DNA of 64,000 nucleotides from Laccaria trichodermophora (Eukaryota > Basidiomycota > Agaricomycetes > Agaricales > Hydnangiaceae): contig JACTVC010000007.1 in assembly GCA_018417955.1 (NCBI GenBank), forward strand, positions 1,054,001-1,118,000, in the 5' to 3' direction. Positions 36,301 through 48,607 of this stretch are shown here, piece after piece. Position numbers and translations under genes: made by a program. A model generated the notes under the pieces. It was not told the DNA's origin. It saw only the letters and a program-made list of their open reading frames with translations, and did not search any database. The first letter of the stretch is position 1. Each line of letters opens with the position of its first letter.

Positions 36301-37736
36301 GTGGGTTTTCCACGACAGTACTTGGATTCATTTCCAAAATAAAGATAAATAGGCCATAGTCTAGCATTCCCGAATGATGTTAGATGTGTTGTGTCAGACC
36401 AAAGCATAAATGCGCAGATTACGCACTCTAATTGACAGCCAGGCTCCCATGGTGATTGCTGGAGGTCCCTGTGGGCTCTGAGAAAAGACTGAGAAGTGTA
36501 CAGCTCACCGTGAACACGAAATTCTGAGCCACTAGGGTCAACAGGCGATTTCCATAAGAGGTTGTGTGGCTCAATATGAAAATGTAGAAAATCATGGGGA
36601 TCACTAAACCGCTCCTTCATCACAGCAACCAACGAGCGATGGTAGAGCTTTATCCCACTGTAAATCTTCATCCCAGGATTTTCAGCTCAACTATGGAAGG
36701 GCACACAAATCTCAACATCAGTTACATGCCAACCCTCATCCGCTGCGTCGATCCATTGATCGTCGTCATTTGTAACAAGATTACCAGCGAGGAGAGCATT
36801 GATTTGGTCCCATTTGTTATGACGGACATCGGAGGGAACAAAGTCTGGATCACCCACAATTTTGATGAGTTCCTGAAATGCGGCCTGCGATTTTTGAGCT
36901 CCGCCAGACCAGAACCAATTACCGAGATGGAAAGAGCTTAAGTTGGGATAAGGGAAAAATTGATCTGCAGCTTCTGATGAGAAGCTAGGAATAGGGGAAG
37001 CCTCCTCAAGTATGATGTTGCGATTGCAGAGATCCACGAACATCACATAATCCTCTGCATCATGAGAAGGAAATTCAGGTCCAGCATATTGGCGCACCAA
37101 ACCAAATATGTTTGGCAGTGATCGGATGGGGAGACTGGATTTAATTTGGCAAGAGGTGGTGGGCACCTGAAGAGCTGCTGAGTGAAGCCCTTTCTGGGGC
37201 CCCAGCATTATGTCAGGCGGAAGGTTTGGCGAAGGACATGGAAGAACATCATGATAGCGTTCCAGAGGTTGTATGTTTTCCTGACGAGTTCGCCGGATTG
37301 CGATGGGCACCATCAAGTTGTCATGGTGTGCTGTCTCATCATTGGCAGCAACAGCTCCAGATCCGGTTGGACATATTCCAATTTCTTCAACTGGCAGCTC
37401 AGTTGAAGAAGTGATCGCAACTGCGGTGTTGTCCTGAGGGCAAGAAACTATTACAGAAGGGCAGTGATCAAGAGAACATTGTAAGCTTACCAGCCTATCC
37501 GGCGATGCTTGAGCAGGTCCTCTAGTTCCAATTGATCAGGTTCCATGCCGCTGCTGCTTCTTTTCCACCCACAACTCCTTGGCTTTTGCACGACCGCAGC
37601 TGACACGCCTTTGGCTAATTTTACAAGAGCGAAGATGATTGTTCAATGCATTCGTCTGGACAAATGACTTTCTGCAAAGACAAGTGTTTCGTGGAATGGT
37701 AGAGATATCATGAAAGGGGATGCTGAAGGACATGGC
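33338..37736 (-). pseudogene. Plavaka-type transposase
   Basis: Minus strand, many short introns. From the N-terminus: a zinc-finger-like segment (CLCRKSFVQTNALNNHLRSC, about 37660); FFPYPNLSSFHLGNWFWSGG (36960); FRVHGELYTSQSFL (36520); the family hallmark WSDTTHLTSFGNARLWPIYL with GNESKYCRGKP (36410-36300); FHEQMKVLLDADFVAAWEHG and CGDGVLCRLYPRIFTYAADY (36100-35990); CPCPRCLVPKS (35880); VDLLHEFELGVW (35560). The C-terminal part has NMNTYKHHSLGDYV, EHRRPKTRYKRTDKKLF and FADRDMVMHYHLGLGVGH, with an acidic tail ending at 33338. A TGA at 35603-35605 (FSE*LHGLGF) and a frame change near 37540 break it. It is a CACTA-like DDE enzyme of fungal genomes. Element ends were not located. Confidence 0.85.
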
Positions 37737-37899
37737 TCGGAAAGTGAATGGGAGGTGGCGGCAGGGTACAAGTGGCATCTGCAGCACCGCAGATGTCCAA
37801 CGATGAGGGAAACTGCAGCAGCAGACTTGCCTTGTTTTAGATTCTTCGGAAGCGTGGCATTGACTCGGAAAGCATGACTCAAGCCTGAGACTTGGAAGA

Positions 37900-40800
37900 G
37901 CTACTAGTAAGGGGACAGAGTTTGCCAAGGGGACAGTTTACCAAAAGGTAGTTTACCAAGAGTCATGATGTGCCATTGGTGTAGGCTGTACATAGGGTGT
38001 GCTGATGAGCTCAGGGTTGTGCTCACTGTTGGTGACAATGTTGGGCACTGTTTGCAGGGTCCAGGGCACATTTCCAAATAAGGAAATATGCGCATTTCCA
38101 AATGAAAAATAGCAATAAAATAGCCAAAAAATCAGAAAAAAATGGGGGATGGTGCTCACTGTTAGTGATGATGTCAGGCACTGTTTTCACGGTCCATGGC
38201 ACATTGCCAAATATGGGAATATATCCAAAAATAGCCAGAAAATAGCCAAAAAATCAGAAAAAAATCGCAGGTGGTGCTCACTGTTAGTGATGACATTGGG
38301 GTTGTTTTCAGGGTCCAGAGTGCATTTCCAAATATGGTAATATATCCAAAAATAGCCAGAAAATAGCAGAAAAATTGGAAAAACATATGAATGGTGTACA
38401 GAACATCAGGCACTGCCTTCAGGGTCCACTGCAGGGTCCATCCCAAAAGGGAAATATGACCTGGTGTGACTAAAAGTGAAGAAAAGCAAGATGAGAATGA
38501 TTTTACCTATCAGGGTCCATGTAATGGGATGTTGGGATGTTAGTCACATGACCAATTACCAAAAATGGTCAAAAATGAAAGTTGTAGCCCTACACTGTAG
38601 CTTTCTGAATCTGTTTGAATTATGTTCTGAAGTGCTCCCGTTGTGGAGATATGAGGTAAAGGAATTTCAAAAGCATCGTGTTTTTTTTTGTTTTTTGTGT
38701 TTTTCTCCATGAAAACAAAACCAAATAACATGATTTCAGTATATTTAGAAAGCTAAAAGAAAGGGCTACAATTATTGTATTGCGGGAAAAATGACCAAAA
38801 AAGGAAGGTGCATGCCCTACAGATATAGACTACCAAGTTTACTGATAGACTACAAAAAAGTCGGACTTAGACTACATAGTTTACTGATACACTATAAAAG
38901 ACTACAAAGTTTACTGACCCATACAAAAGACTACAAAAGTTTATAGACTACCAAATTTACTGATAGACTATAAAAGTGAGACCCAGACTACAAAAGCTTG
39001 GACTTCGACTACAAAGTTTGTAGTGTCCGCTTTTTGTCATTACAAAAGTTTGTAGTGTCCGCTTTTTCATTAGAAAGTCTGTATTGTCTGCTTTTTGAGA
39101 CTACAAAAGTTTGTAGTGTGCGCTTTTTCATTAGAAAAGTTTGTAGTATCCGCTTTTTGAGACTACAAAAGTTTGTAGTGTGCGCTTTTTCATTAGAAAA
39201 GTTTGTAGTATCTGCTTTTTGTCATTACAAAAATTTGTAGTGTGTGCTATTTCATTAGAAAAGTTTGTATTGTCTGCTAATTGAAACAACAAAAGGTTGT
39301 AGTGTCCGCTTTTTGAGACTACAAAAGTTTGTAGTGTCCGCTTTTTCATTAGAAAAGTTGTCTGCTTTTTCATTTAAAAAAGTAGGTAATTGACATGTAG
39401 TTTATGGTGTCCTTGGACCTATCTTTCCTGATGTGCAAGACAACTTGTGCATGATGTCAAAAACTAATGCTGCAGCACTGGCAATATGATGGCAATCCTT
39501 CAACCTCATCCCCATAACATAGATAGGTCCAAGGACACCATAAACTACATGTCAATTACCTACTTTTTTAAATGAAAAAGCAGACAACTTTTCTAATGAA
39601 AAAGCGGACACTACAAACTTTTGTAGTCTCAAAAAGCGGACACTACAACCTTTTGTTGTTTCAATTAGCAGACAATACAAACTTTTCTAATGAAATAGCA
39701 CACACTACAAATTTTTGTAATGACAAAAAGCAGATACTACAAACTTTTCTAATGAAAAAGCGCACACTACAAACTTTTGTAGTCTCAAAAAGCGGATACT
39801 ACAAACTTTTCTAATGAAAAAGCGCACACTACAAACTTTTGTAGTCTCAAAAAGCAGACAATACAGACTTTCTAATGAAAAAGCGGACACTACAAACTTT
39901 TGTAATGACAAAAAGCGGACACTACAAACTTTGTAGTCGAAGTCCAAGCTTTTGTAGTCTGGGTCTCACTTTTATAGTCTATCAGTAAATTTGGTAGTCT
40001 ATAAACTTTTGTAGTCTTTTGTATGGGTCAGTAAACTTTGTAGTCTTTTATAGTGTATCAGTAAACTATGTAGTCTAAGTCCGACTTTTTTGTAGTCTAT
40101 CAGTAAACTTGGTAGTCTATATCTGTAGGGCATGCACCTTCCTTTTTTGGTCATTTTTCCCGCAATACAATAATTGTAGCCCTTTCTTTTAGCTTTCTAA
40201 ATATACTGAAATCATGTTATTTGGTTTTGTTTTCATGGAGAAAAACACAAAAAACAAAAAAAAACACGATGCTTTTGAAATTCCTTTACCTCATATCTCC
40301 ACAACGGGAGCACTTCAGAACATAATTCAAACAGATTCAGAAAGCTACAGTGTAGGGCTACAACTTTCATTTTTTGACCATTTTTGGTAATTGGTCATGT
40401 GACTAACATCCCAACATCCCATTACATGGACCCTGATAGGTAAAATCATTCTCATCTTGCTTTTCTTCACTTTTAGTCACACCAGGTCATATTTCCCTTT
40501 TGGGATGGACCCTGCAGTGGACCCTGAAGGCAGTGCCTGATGTTCTGTACACCATTCATATGTTTTTCCAATTTTTCTGCTATTTTCTGGCTATTTTTGG
40601 ATATATTACCATATTTGGAAATGCACTCTGGACCCTGAAAACAACCCCAATGTCATCACCAACAGTGAGCACCACCCTGCCATTTTTTCCTGATTTTTTG
40701 GCTATTTTTTAATATATTACCATATTTGGCAATGCACTCTGGACCCTGAAAACAACCCAAATGTCATCACTAACAGTGAGCACCACCTGCGATTTTTTTC

Positions 40801-41287
40801 TGATTTTTTGGCTATTTTCTGGCTATTTTTGGATATATTCCCATATTTGGCAATGTGCCATGGACCGTGAAAACAGTGCCTGACATCATCACTAACAGTG
40901 AGCACCATCCCCCATTTTTTTCTGATTTTTTGGCTATTTTCTGGCTATTCTTGGCTATATTACCATATTTGGCAATCCGCCCTGGACCCTGAAAACAGCC
41001 CCTGACGTTGTCACTAACAGTGAGCACCATCCCCCATTTTTTTCTGATTTTTTCCCTATTTTATTGCTATTTTTCATTTGGAAATGCGCCCTGGACCCTG
41101 AAAACAGTGCCTGACATCGTCACTAACAGTGAGCTCAACCACTGAGCTCACTCACATCCTCTATAGCCTATGTTGACGACACATCATGACTCTTGGTAAA
41201 CTGTCCAGCAGGCAACTACCCATTCTGATATAAGATGCTTTTTGGACAACTTCCCATTCTGAATGCTTCAGGTAACAGCACTGGCTG
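37900..41287. mobile_element. Second large palindromic element, 3.4 kb
   Basis: Arms of about 1.5 kb mirror about an axis near 39472. Internal order is as in 10251-14411: GGACCCTGAAAAC units, conserved block, then CTACAAACTTTTGTAG array. The right end is GGTAACAGCACTGGCTG at 41287, the same terminus as the 834-bp element at 16015. The left end lacks the corresponding 90 bp and looks truncated. It lies between the Plavaka N-terminus and an unidentified gene ending at 41288. Confidence 0.85.
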
Positions 41288-43535
41288 AAGCCACCATTTG
41301 CCCTGCGGTTGATGGTGTGCATGCATTGGGCAATTGTTTGTAGATCTGGTTTGGCTGCAACTCGGGTATATGCGTAATCACCAGCCAACAAAAAGCCAGA
41401 TCTCCAAGCTGAGGGAACTTGTTGATGGGCTTCCTAAAGAAAGCAAACAAATCCCTGAAATTCTTGTCTCCGGCACCTGCAAACTCAGCCCACCCACAAC
41501 TATGAGCTGCCTCCCACAGATGCTCTGCTACATCAACCGTGCACGTTGGTTGATGTGAGCCATATGCATACGCATTGCAGACATAGTTTTTGGGCATAGA
41601 AGAGATGGTCTGTTTCCAAGTTTCGATAGAGTTGAAAAACGTAGGCTCAAGCAGGGCAAAGTCAGTCCGAAATGTGACAACACACATCAAGAGAGCACTG
41701 AAGAGACCTTGTGAGGTAAACAAAACATCTTCATCGAAAGGTCCTCCTTTCTCTTTGGATCTCAGTCTACATGGGGCATGCTCTCGGAAGGGAAGAAGAA
41801 AGTCGGGGTCTTTAATCATAGCTTTCTGGAGTGTGGTAGCTTCTGGGTGATCCAAACAATAATCCATCATCTGCTGATGCTGAGAGATGCTTGGACGGTC
41901 CACTTGATAGTAGAAAACACCCAACGACTGGGTCATGAAGTTTGCAAAAACCATCAGACGCTTATCCTTGATATTACTTATGACTTGAGGTACACGATAA
42001 GGTTGGCGATATGGGCTACTAATTCGTGCTCCACTGACGATGGATCCGACAAACGATGGGCACACAGCGCAGACTTGAAAGACTCCAACTTTTCATAGTT
42101 AGGAGCGCGACTGTTGTTTGAGCAAGGTACCCTTTGTCATCTTCTCATGCGCCCTCCAGACGTAATCCAAATACAATGTTTGAGGGCTGAAAACCTCCAA
42201 CAAAGCACTGATAAACCATCCCTGCCATCAGCACTTGAAATGCGGTTCATGGAAGTCAGGCATCCCAAGCCAACCAGCAATTACATCTTGTGTGATTTCC
42301 ACTGCTAGCGCCTCCCTCTGCCGATCATCCAGATACAATGGCAATTTTCGCTTTCGATCAAGGCAATAAGAGGCCTCAGGAAAATGAGGTGCATGGTCAG
42401 AAAGATTGAAGACTTGAGCAGTTGTGGTACGCAGATTCACCATCTGGCAGGCCTTCACAAACAAACGATGTAGCCAAGCATCTTTGGAGGGTTGGAGCGA
42501 GTTTTGAAACAATCGACGACATTCAGTTGGAACCCAACAGTCAAACCACCTCCACAATGCACAGTTCCCTAGCATTAAATTGACTCTAGTTTGTCGAAGA
42601 TTAATTGCAGACCGCGTTTCTGAGTCTTTTAAGGATCGATATCCTTGAACCACTTTAGCAGCGGTGAGAGAACCTGGAATATCAAGAAGCGAATGTAAAG
42701 CGTGAACGTAGGTAGAAGACGGCTCCCCAGCGGCAAGCCCAAGATTCTTGGCTGATAAAGAGCTCGCTTGTGCTATGGCAGGCACCCATACGTTGAGGAT
42801 GTTTGACTCAACATCAAGCATCTCCTCCTCGATGATGGCAGGATTGAGAAATTTAATGAAGCTAAACGCTATATATCTCTGTTACATTATTGGTCATTAT
42901 TAACAAACAGCTACCCACCAGCGCGCTTCTCAGCCAACTTCCTGGCTTCACTAAATGGCCCGCCAGGTTGTATCAGTATTTCTACATAGGGAACTTGCTG
43001 TGGGCAGCGTAGACCTACTTCATTACCTGGGGCGGCAGCAGGTTCAATAGATCGGGTTGTTCCTGATTTTTTCAATGAGCAAAAGAATTGTATGTGTCTC
43101 ACTTACGCACCAGCAGGAGAAGGGCATTGACTCTCATTGAAGTCGCCTATGCTCCCCAGATTCTCTCTGCTTTCCATCATCTCATCCACTGCTGCAAAAC
43201 TCATAGATTGGGTTGTTCCTGATTTTTTCAATGAGCAAAAGAATTGTATGTATCTTACTTATGCACCAGCAGGAGAAGGAAATTGACTCTCATTGAAGTC
43301 GCCTATGCTCCCCAGATTCTCTCTGCATTCCATCATCTCATCCACTGCTGCAAAACTCTCGTCTATGTCGAACATAAATTCCCACATGCCACCATCCTGC
43401 ATGAGTGGAGCAGGTTGTCATTCAAGATCCTCCATGGATGGATCATAAGCTTGATCAATATCCATCGCATTAGGATCAGAAGCCAACCCTCCAACCTCCT
43501 CAACCACATTGGATAGCTCAAAGAGTGGTCCCTAC
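41288..43535 (-). CDS. Unidentified multi-exon gene truncated by the palindrome
   Basis: Minus-strand exons: an acidic segment (NAMDIDQAYDPSMEDLE, FDIDESFAAVDEMMECRE; 43530-43250, with an in-frame TGA), TTRSIEPAAAPGNEVGL to KLAEKRAGG (43070-42911), SNILNVWVPAIAQASSL to DVIAGWLGMPDFHEPHF (42821-42228) and FVGSIVSGARISSPYRQPY to KFPQLGDLAFCWLV (42065-41370). Long open exons and splice-like borders mark it as a real gene or a recent one. A block of about 150 bp is tandemly repeated at 43050-43370. The 3' end is replaced by the palindrome. No family is recognised; cargo of a transposon and a host gene are both possible. Confidence 0.45.
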
Positions 43536-44111
43536 CACTTTTATGATAAACTACAGTCAATTGCCTGCACAGCGATTTGATCATTGCCTAGCTTTTTATG
43601 AAATGAAATACATAAGGCAAACCTTATGAAATGCATCAAAATAAAAGTTGTAGCCCTGCACTGTAGCTTCCTGAATCTGGTTGAATTGTGTTCTGAAGTG
43701 CTCCCATTGTGGAGATATAAGGTAAAAGATTTTCAAAAGTGTTGCGTTTTTTTTTGTTTTTTGTATTTTTCTCCATGAAAACAACACAAAACAATATGAT
43801 TTCAACACATTTACAAAGCTGAGAGAAAGGGCTACAACTATTGTATCGTGGGAAATTTGACCCAAAAAGGAAGGTGCATACCCTAAAATGGATAATAACA
43901 CTGATAGACTACAAAAGTCAGTTTATATACACACATTTGTATTTACAAGCACTTATACATGTCCCTTCTGTCAGAATCTGGTGGAATCCAGGCCCATTCC
44001 TGTGGATTCTGGTCCATTCCTGTGGATTCCAGTCCATTCCTGTGGAATCCAGTGGAATCCAGCAGAATGGACCCATTCCTGCAGGAATATGTAGGGCATC
44101 AAAAAGTACAG
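43536..44111. mobile_element. Truncated element with GTACAG terminus, copy 1
   Basis: Begins with a 108-bp segment (ATGATAAACTACAG...GAAATGCATC) also present at 44310-44418. It then gives about 466 bp that is the reverse complement of 29301-29770, ending GGGCATCAAAAAGTACAG at 44111. Only one terminus is present. Confidence 0.7.
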
Positions 44112-44310
44112 CACAGGACTCAAGCGGAACGTTGGTGTCAACATCGAGAAGAACTCGCTCAACATGTGCCCTCTATGGTTGACAGTAATAAGGTCGCTCC
44201 ACTTGATCTCGATGATCGAGATACTGCCAATGAAGTTAATCTCGATCAATCTGGTATTTTCTCAGGTGGAAAGTTGGAGGTGGATCCGGAGGATACGTTT
44301 GAGCCACTAG
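44112..44310 (+). pseudogene. Short coding-like fragment, unidentified
   Basis: An open frame reads ERWCQHREELAQHVPSMVD and LEVDPEDTFEPL, charged and protein-like, between two repeat copies. It resembles linker regions of fungal transposase proteins, but I cannot assign it. Confidence 0.25.
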
Positions 44311-45416
44311 TCTCTACCACTTTTTATGATAAACTACAGGCAATTGCCTGCACAGCGATTTGATCATTGCCTAGCTTTTTATGAAATGAAATACCTAAGG
44401 CAAACCTTATGAAATGCATCTCATTTCTTCCCAAGGCTTTATATCATTGCAATTTCATTTCTATTTCATTCCTCCCCAGGATTTCATTTCATTTTTTTTC
44501 CCCACTTTATTTCATTTCTGCCCAGGACAATTTTTCATTGTGATATTGTTGGTATTTCATTTCTGTTTCATTGCAATATTTTGGTATTTCATTTGTGTTT
44601 CATTGCAATATTTTGGGTATTTCATTTCTGTTTCATTGCAATATTTTTGGTATTTCATTCCTGCCTGGCATCACTTTTCATTACAATATTTAGGTATTTC
44701 ATTTCTGTTTCATTGCAACATTTTTGATATTTCATTTCTGTTTCATTGCGATATTTTGAGTATTTCATTTCTGTTTCATTGACATATTTTGGTATTTCAT
44801 TTCTGTTTCATTGCGATATTTTTGGTATTTCATTCCTGCCTAGCATCATTTTTCATTGCAATATTTAGGTATTTCATTTCTGTTTCATTGCAATATTTTT
44901 GGTATTTCATTTCTGTTTCATTGCGATATTTTGGTATTTTACCAAAAATGGTCAAAATAAAAGTTGTAGCCCTGCACTGTAGCTTCCTAAATCTGGTTGA
45001 ATTGTGTTCTGAAGTGCTCCCATTGTGGAGATATAAGGTAAAAGATTTTCAAAAGTGTCACACTTTTTTTGTTTTTTGTATTTTTCTCCATGAAAACAAC
45101 ACAAAACAATATGATTTCAACACATTTACAAAGCTGAGAGAAAGGGCTACAACTATTGTATCGTGGGAAATTTGACCCAAAAAGGAAGGTGCATACCCTA
45201 AAATGGATAATAACACTGATAGACTACAAAAGTCAGTTTATATACACACATTTGTATTTACAAGCACTTATACATGTCCCTTCTGTCAGAGTCTGGTGGA
45301 ATCCAGGCCCATTCCTGTGGATTCCGGTCCATTCCTGTGGATTCCAGTCCATTCCTGTGGATTCCAGTGGAATGGACCCATTCCTGCAGGAATATGTAGG
45401 GCATCAAAAAGTACAG
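44310..45416. mobile_element. Truncated element with GTACAG terminus, copy 2, including TTTCATTTC minisatellite
   Basis: Holds the same 108-bp segment, then about 500 bp of 30-bp units (ATTTCATTTCTGTTTCATTG) at 44430-44940, then the conserved block and GGAATCC array ending at 45416. It interrupts the DUF6589-like gene at its EEM codons. Confidence 0.7.
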
Positions 45417-46278
45417 TGCATTTCCTCAAGACGCTCTGCCCCGAGCTGCTTGAGTTTAGCAACAGCCTGCGTATAGGAGAGGGTGAGACTGGTGTGGTTG
45501 AGAACGTTAAAAAGTGACCGTGACGCGCCGCATGTGAGAAAATACATGCACATTGTTGTTTGGAACTCGGACGCATGGTCATTGCATGACTTGACGAGCA
45601 TGCAAATTGTAGTTGCCACTATCTACAATCATAAGTTAATAGAGTTCATATAAATTGACCTTTTAGCGAGAACTCACCAGGTTGCGGTCCTTATGTACCG
45701 AAGTGGACTCATGTGATCCACTGACCCACTGTAAAAGGTCGTATAGTGTTGGGGCAAGAACCTGTGTTTGTGCAAGAACCCGCTGCAGTGAGAACCTCAC
45801 GAGAATGTCTGTAATTGGAGCACCCTGGCCAGGTTGGAACTCCTTAATGAGGACCTTCCACTCAGATTCGATACGTTCAGTGGTAGTACTCAGGGTCGAG
45901 GAGTTCGGATCCATGATACGAGAGCATCCGTGAGACTTGAGCAGAAAGGACAGGGTCTCTGGTATGGAAGAGGGTGTGTAGGTAGTCATGCAAGGATTTG
46001 AAACCTGCACCTCGGATACTCTGCCAAACCACTCTCAGCTGCTCAACATCAAGCTCCTCCTTCTTCCTAGCCACCAATTCTTCCTTCTCCCTCGCTTGCG
46101 TTAGCCGTTGGGCTTCGCGATCTCGTTGAATGTTCTGTATTTCTTGAGAGGTAAACTGGCAGGCGTTCTTGGCAGAAAGACGCAGTTTTTTGGGTGCGAA
46201 GCCATCGACAAACGTAAAGGAATGGTTCTGTGGAGTAGCTGGTAGGTTTTCGTCGTGAGCGCGCTTGCTTCCGCTCAT
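45417..46278 (-). pseudogene. DUF6589-like fungal protein, N-terminal part only
   Basis: The minus strand starts at ATG 46278 (MSGSKRAHDENLPATPQNHS), with a Glu/Lys/Arg-rich coiled coil (REAQRLTQAREKEELVARKK). A frameshift near 45900 leads into STTTERIESEWKVLIKEF and YDLLQWVSGSHES. A 55-bp GT-AG intron (45677-45623) precedes TTICMLVKSCNDHASEFQTT and ASRSLFNVLNHTSLTLSYTQ. These last motifs match, from memory, proteins of the basidiomycete DUF6589 group, whose function is unknown. The gene stops where the truncated element begins at 45416; the rest was not found. Confidence 0.5.
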
Positions 46279-46549
46279 AGAAATCGAGGTGGAGATGTGC
46301 TCAACAGACGTGCCTCGATCATCAAGGAAAGCACGTGTCGTAAATTTCCTCTTTGAGGTGATGTCGGAGCTTGAAAAAGTTCTCTGTCACATACTGATAA
46401 AGTCCTTCCAGACGTTATGGTATATAATTACACCCCAATAGTGTACATATCCATAACGGCTGGTATCGAGACTAGTGAAGATGAGTGAATCTGTCCAATC
46501 CAAAGTCTTGTCAATTGGAAATGGAATTAAGTCTTGTTGTCCTAAGAGT

Positions 46550-47630
46550 CTTCATTATCACAATATTATACCATGGTATTGTAATCCCATGTTGCACTCT
46601 CATACCATACCATACTATGGTATTGCACTCCCATACCATACCATACCATGCACCCTCATACCATACCATGGTATTGCACTCCAATACCACACCATACCAC
46701 ACCATACCAGGCACCCTCATACCATACCATGGTATCAGAAACCATAATCTATTTTTATTTAGGCAGAGGAAGGCAGAAAACCCTCATTTAGTGATGCTAA
46801 AATTTTGTAGTGTCCACTTTGATGTGTGCCTATTTCCTAATTGGGAAAAGTGTTACACTTTTTTCTGCCACACCTGATGTCAGGCACAGTGTGCAGTTAG
46901 GTTTGGAACTGTTTCCCACACTCTTTGGGCCACTGGAGTTAGTGGCTAGCTTGGTGTTGTTATTGTTCATGACAATGTCTGCACTATTTCCTAATTGGGA
47001 AAAGCATTACACTTTTTGCTGCCATATCTAATGTCAGGCACACTGTGCATTCCAGTCAGGAACTATTTCCCACACTCTTTGGGCCACTGGAGTTAGTGTG
47101 AAAAAGTGGACAGTACAAACCAAACTGATATTATGTAATGACTTTCCAAGTTGGGAAATATGCGAACATTGTCATAAAAAATGACAACGCTAAGCTAGCC
47201 ACTAACTCCAGTGGCCCAAAGAGCAGGGAAACAGTTCCCAATCTAACTGCACACTGTGCCTGACATTAGATATGGCAGCAAAAAGTGTAATGCTTTTCCC
47301 AATTAGGAAATGGCCCAATTAGGAAATAGTGCAGACATTGTCATGAACAATGACAACACCAAGCTAGCCACTAACTCCAGTGGCCCAAAGAGTGTGGGAA
47401 ACAGTTCCAAACCTAACTGCACACTGTGCCTGACATCAGGTGTGGCAGAAAAAAGTGTAACACTTTTCCCAATTAGGAAATAGGCACACATCAAAGTGGA
47501 CACTACAAAATTTTAGCATCACTAAATGAGGGTTTTCTGCCTTCCTCTGCCTAAATAAAAATAGATTATGGTTTCTGATACCATGGTATGGTATGAGGGT
47601 GCCTGGTATGGTGTGGTATGGTGTGGTAAG
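46550..47630. mobile_element. Third palindromic element, about 1.1 kb, with ACCATACC termini
   Basis: Arms of about 460 bp mirror about 47156 with a short spacer (47105-47190). The outer part is a (CATACCATAC)n-like array, longer on the left (46560-46735) than on the right (47578-47630). Inner parts include GTGTTACACTTTTTTCTGCC and the repeated TTTGGGCCACTGGAGTTAGT. No coding capacity. Confidence 0.8.
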
Positions 47631-48238
47631 CTAGCCACTAACTCCAGTGGCCCAAAGAGAGGCATGTTTCAACTAGACGACGAACAACATTGTTCTTCTA
47701 ATGAGTTGAGTCCCCTCTGCCTCATCCCATCCCATCTTGAATGACACACACCACCACACCCCCCAGATGACAACCCTAGCACCCGAAGACGAAAACTAGC
47801 ACCCATGAGGCTTCACCGCCCACAAGTTACCACACAACGCCCACAAATGAGAACTCCATGCCCACAAACAACACCCATCATTCATCCAGTGCCCAATGCC
47901 CACGAAACGGCGCCAACCGCCAACCACTCACAATGACACTGCCCACAGCCCACCCAACAACATCCAGCACCACCCACTATCAACATTCAAGGCCAGGACT
48001 CAACAACGACACCTCCCCCAGCCTCCACCACCACATATGCAAACCATTTCGAAACACTGCCTGTAAATGAATGCCCACCACCTATAATAATGCCCACTGC
48101 CCATCAACAACGCCCACCACCCATCACAAACACCCACCACCCATCAACAATGCCCACCACTGCCCATCAATAACAATGCCCATTGCAAACACCCACCACC
48201 ACCCAATAATGAGGCCGGTGCCCACAGATGGACAACAC
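47631..48238. repeat. C/A-rich repeat DNA left of the nested pair
   Basis: CAATGCCCACCACC-type words and ACGACGAACAACATTGTTC; it looks like the subterminal part of another family member whose ends are not in view. No gene seen. Confidence 0.5.
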
Positions 48239-48607
48239 CCAACATCCAGTACTTTACCATCCCCCACATAATCCACATGGACTCCACTGGACTCCACTGG
48301 ATTCCACTGGATTCCACTGGACTTCACTACATACTGGCAATATCCACAAATCTGGACTCCACTGGACTCCCAGCACAAGACTGGACTCCACTGGACTGCA
48401 AGCACAAAACTGGACTGGACTGGACTGCAAATCACAAAACTGGACTGGACTGGACTCCACTGGACTCTCCCAACACAAAACTGGACTGGACTGGACTGCC
48501 ACAGACCTAAGTTAATCCAGAATTCCTAAACTTAGACTTCAAAACAAAAAATAAAATTGAAGTATATTTATTAATTGAATTAATTAAATTTACATAGATT
48601 CTATGTT

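Noticed and set aside
37881..41295. 8-bp duplication around the second palindrome
   Set aside because: Only AAGCC is shared between the two flanks and the left terminus is incomplete.
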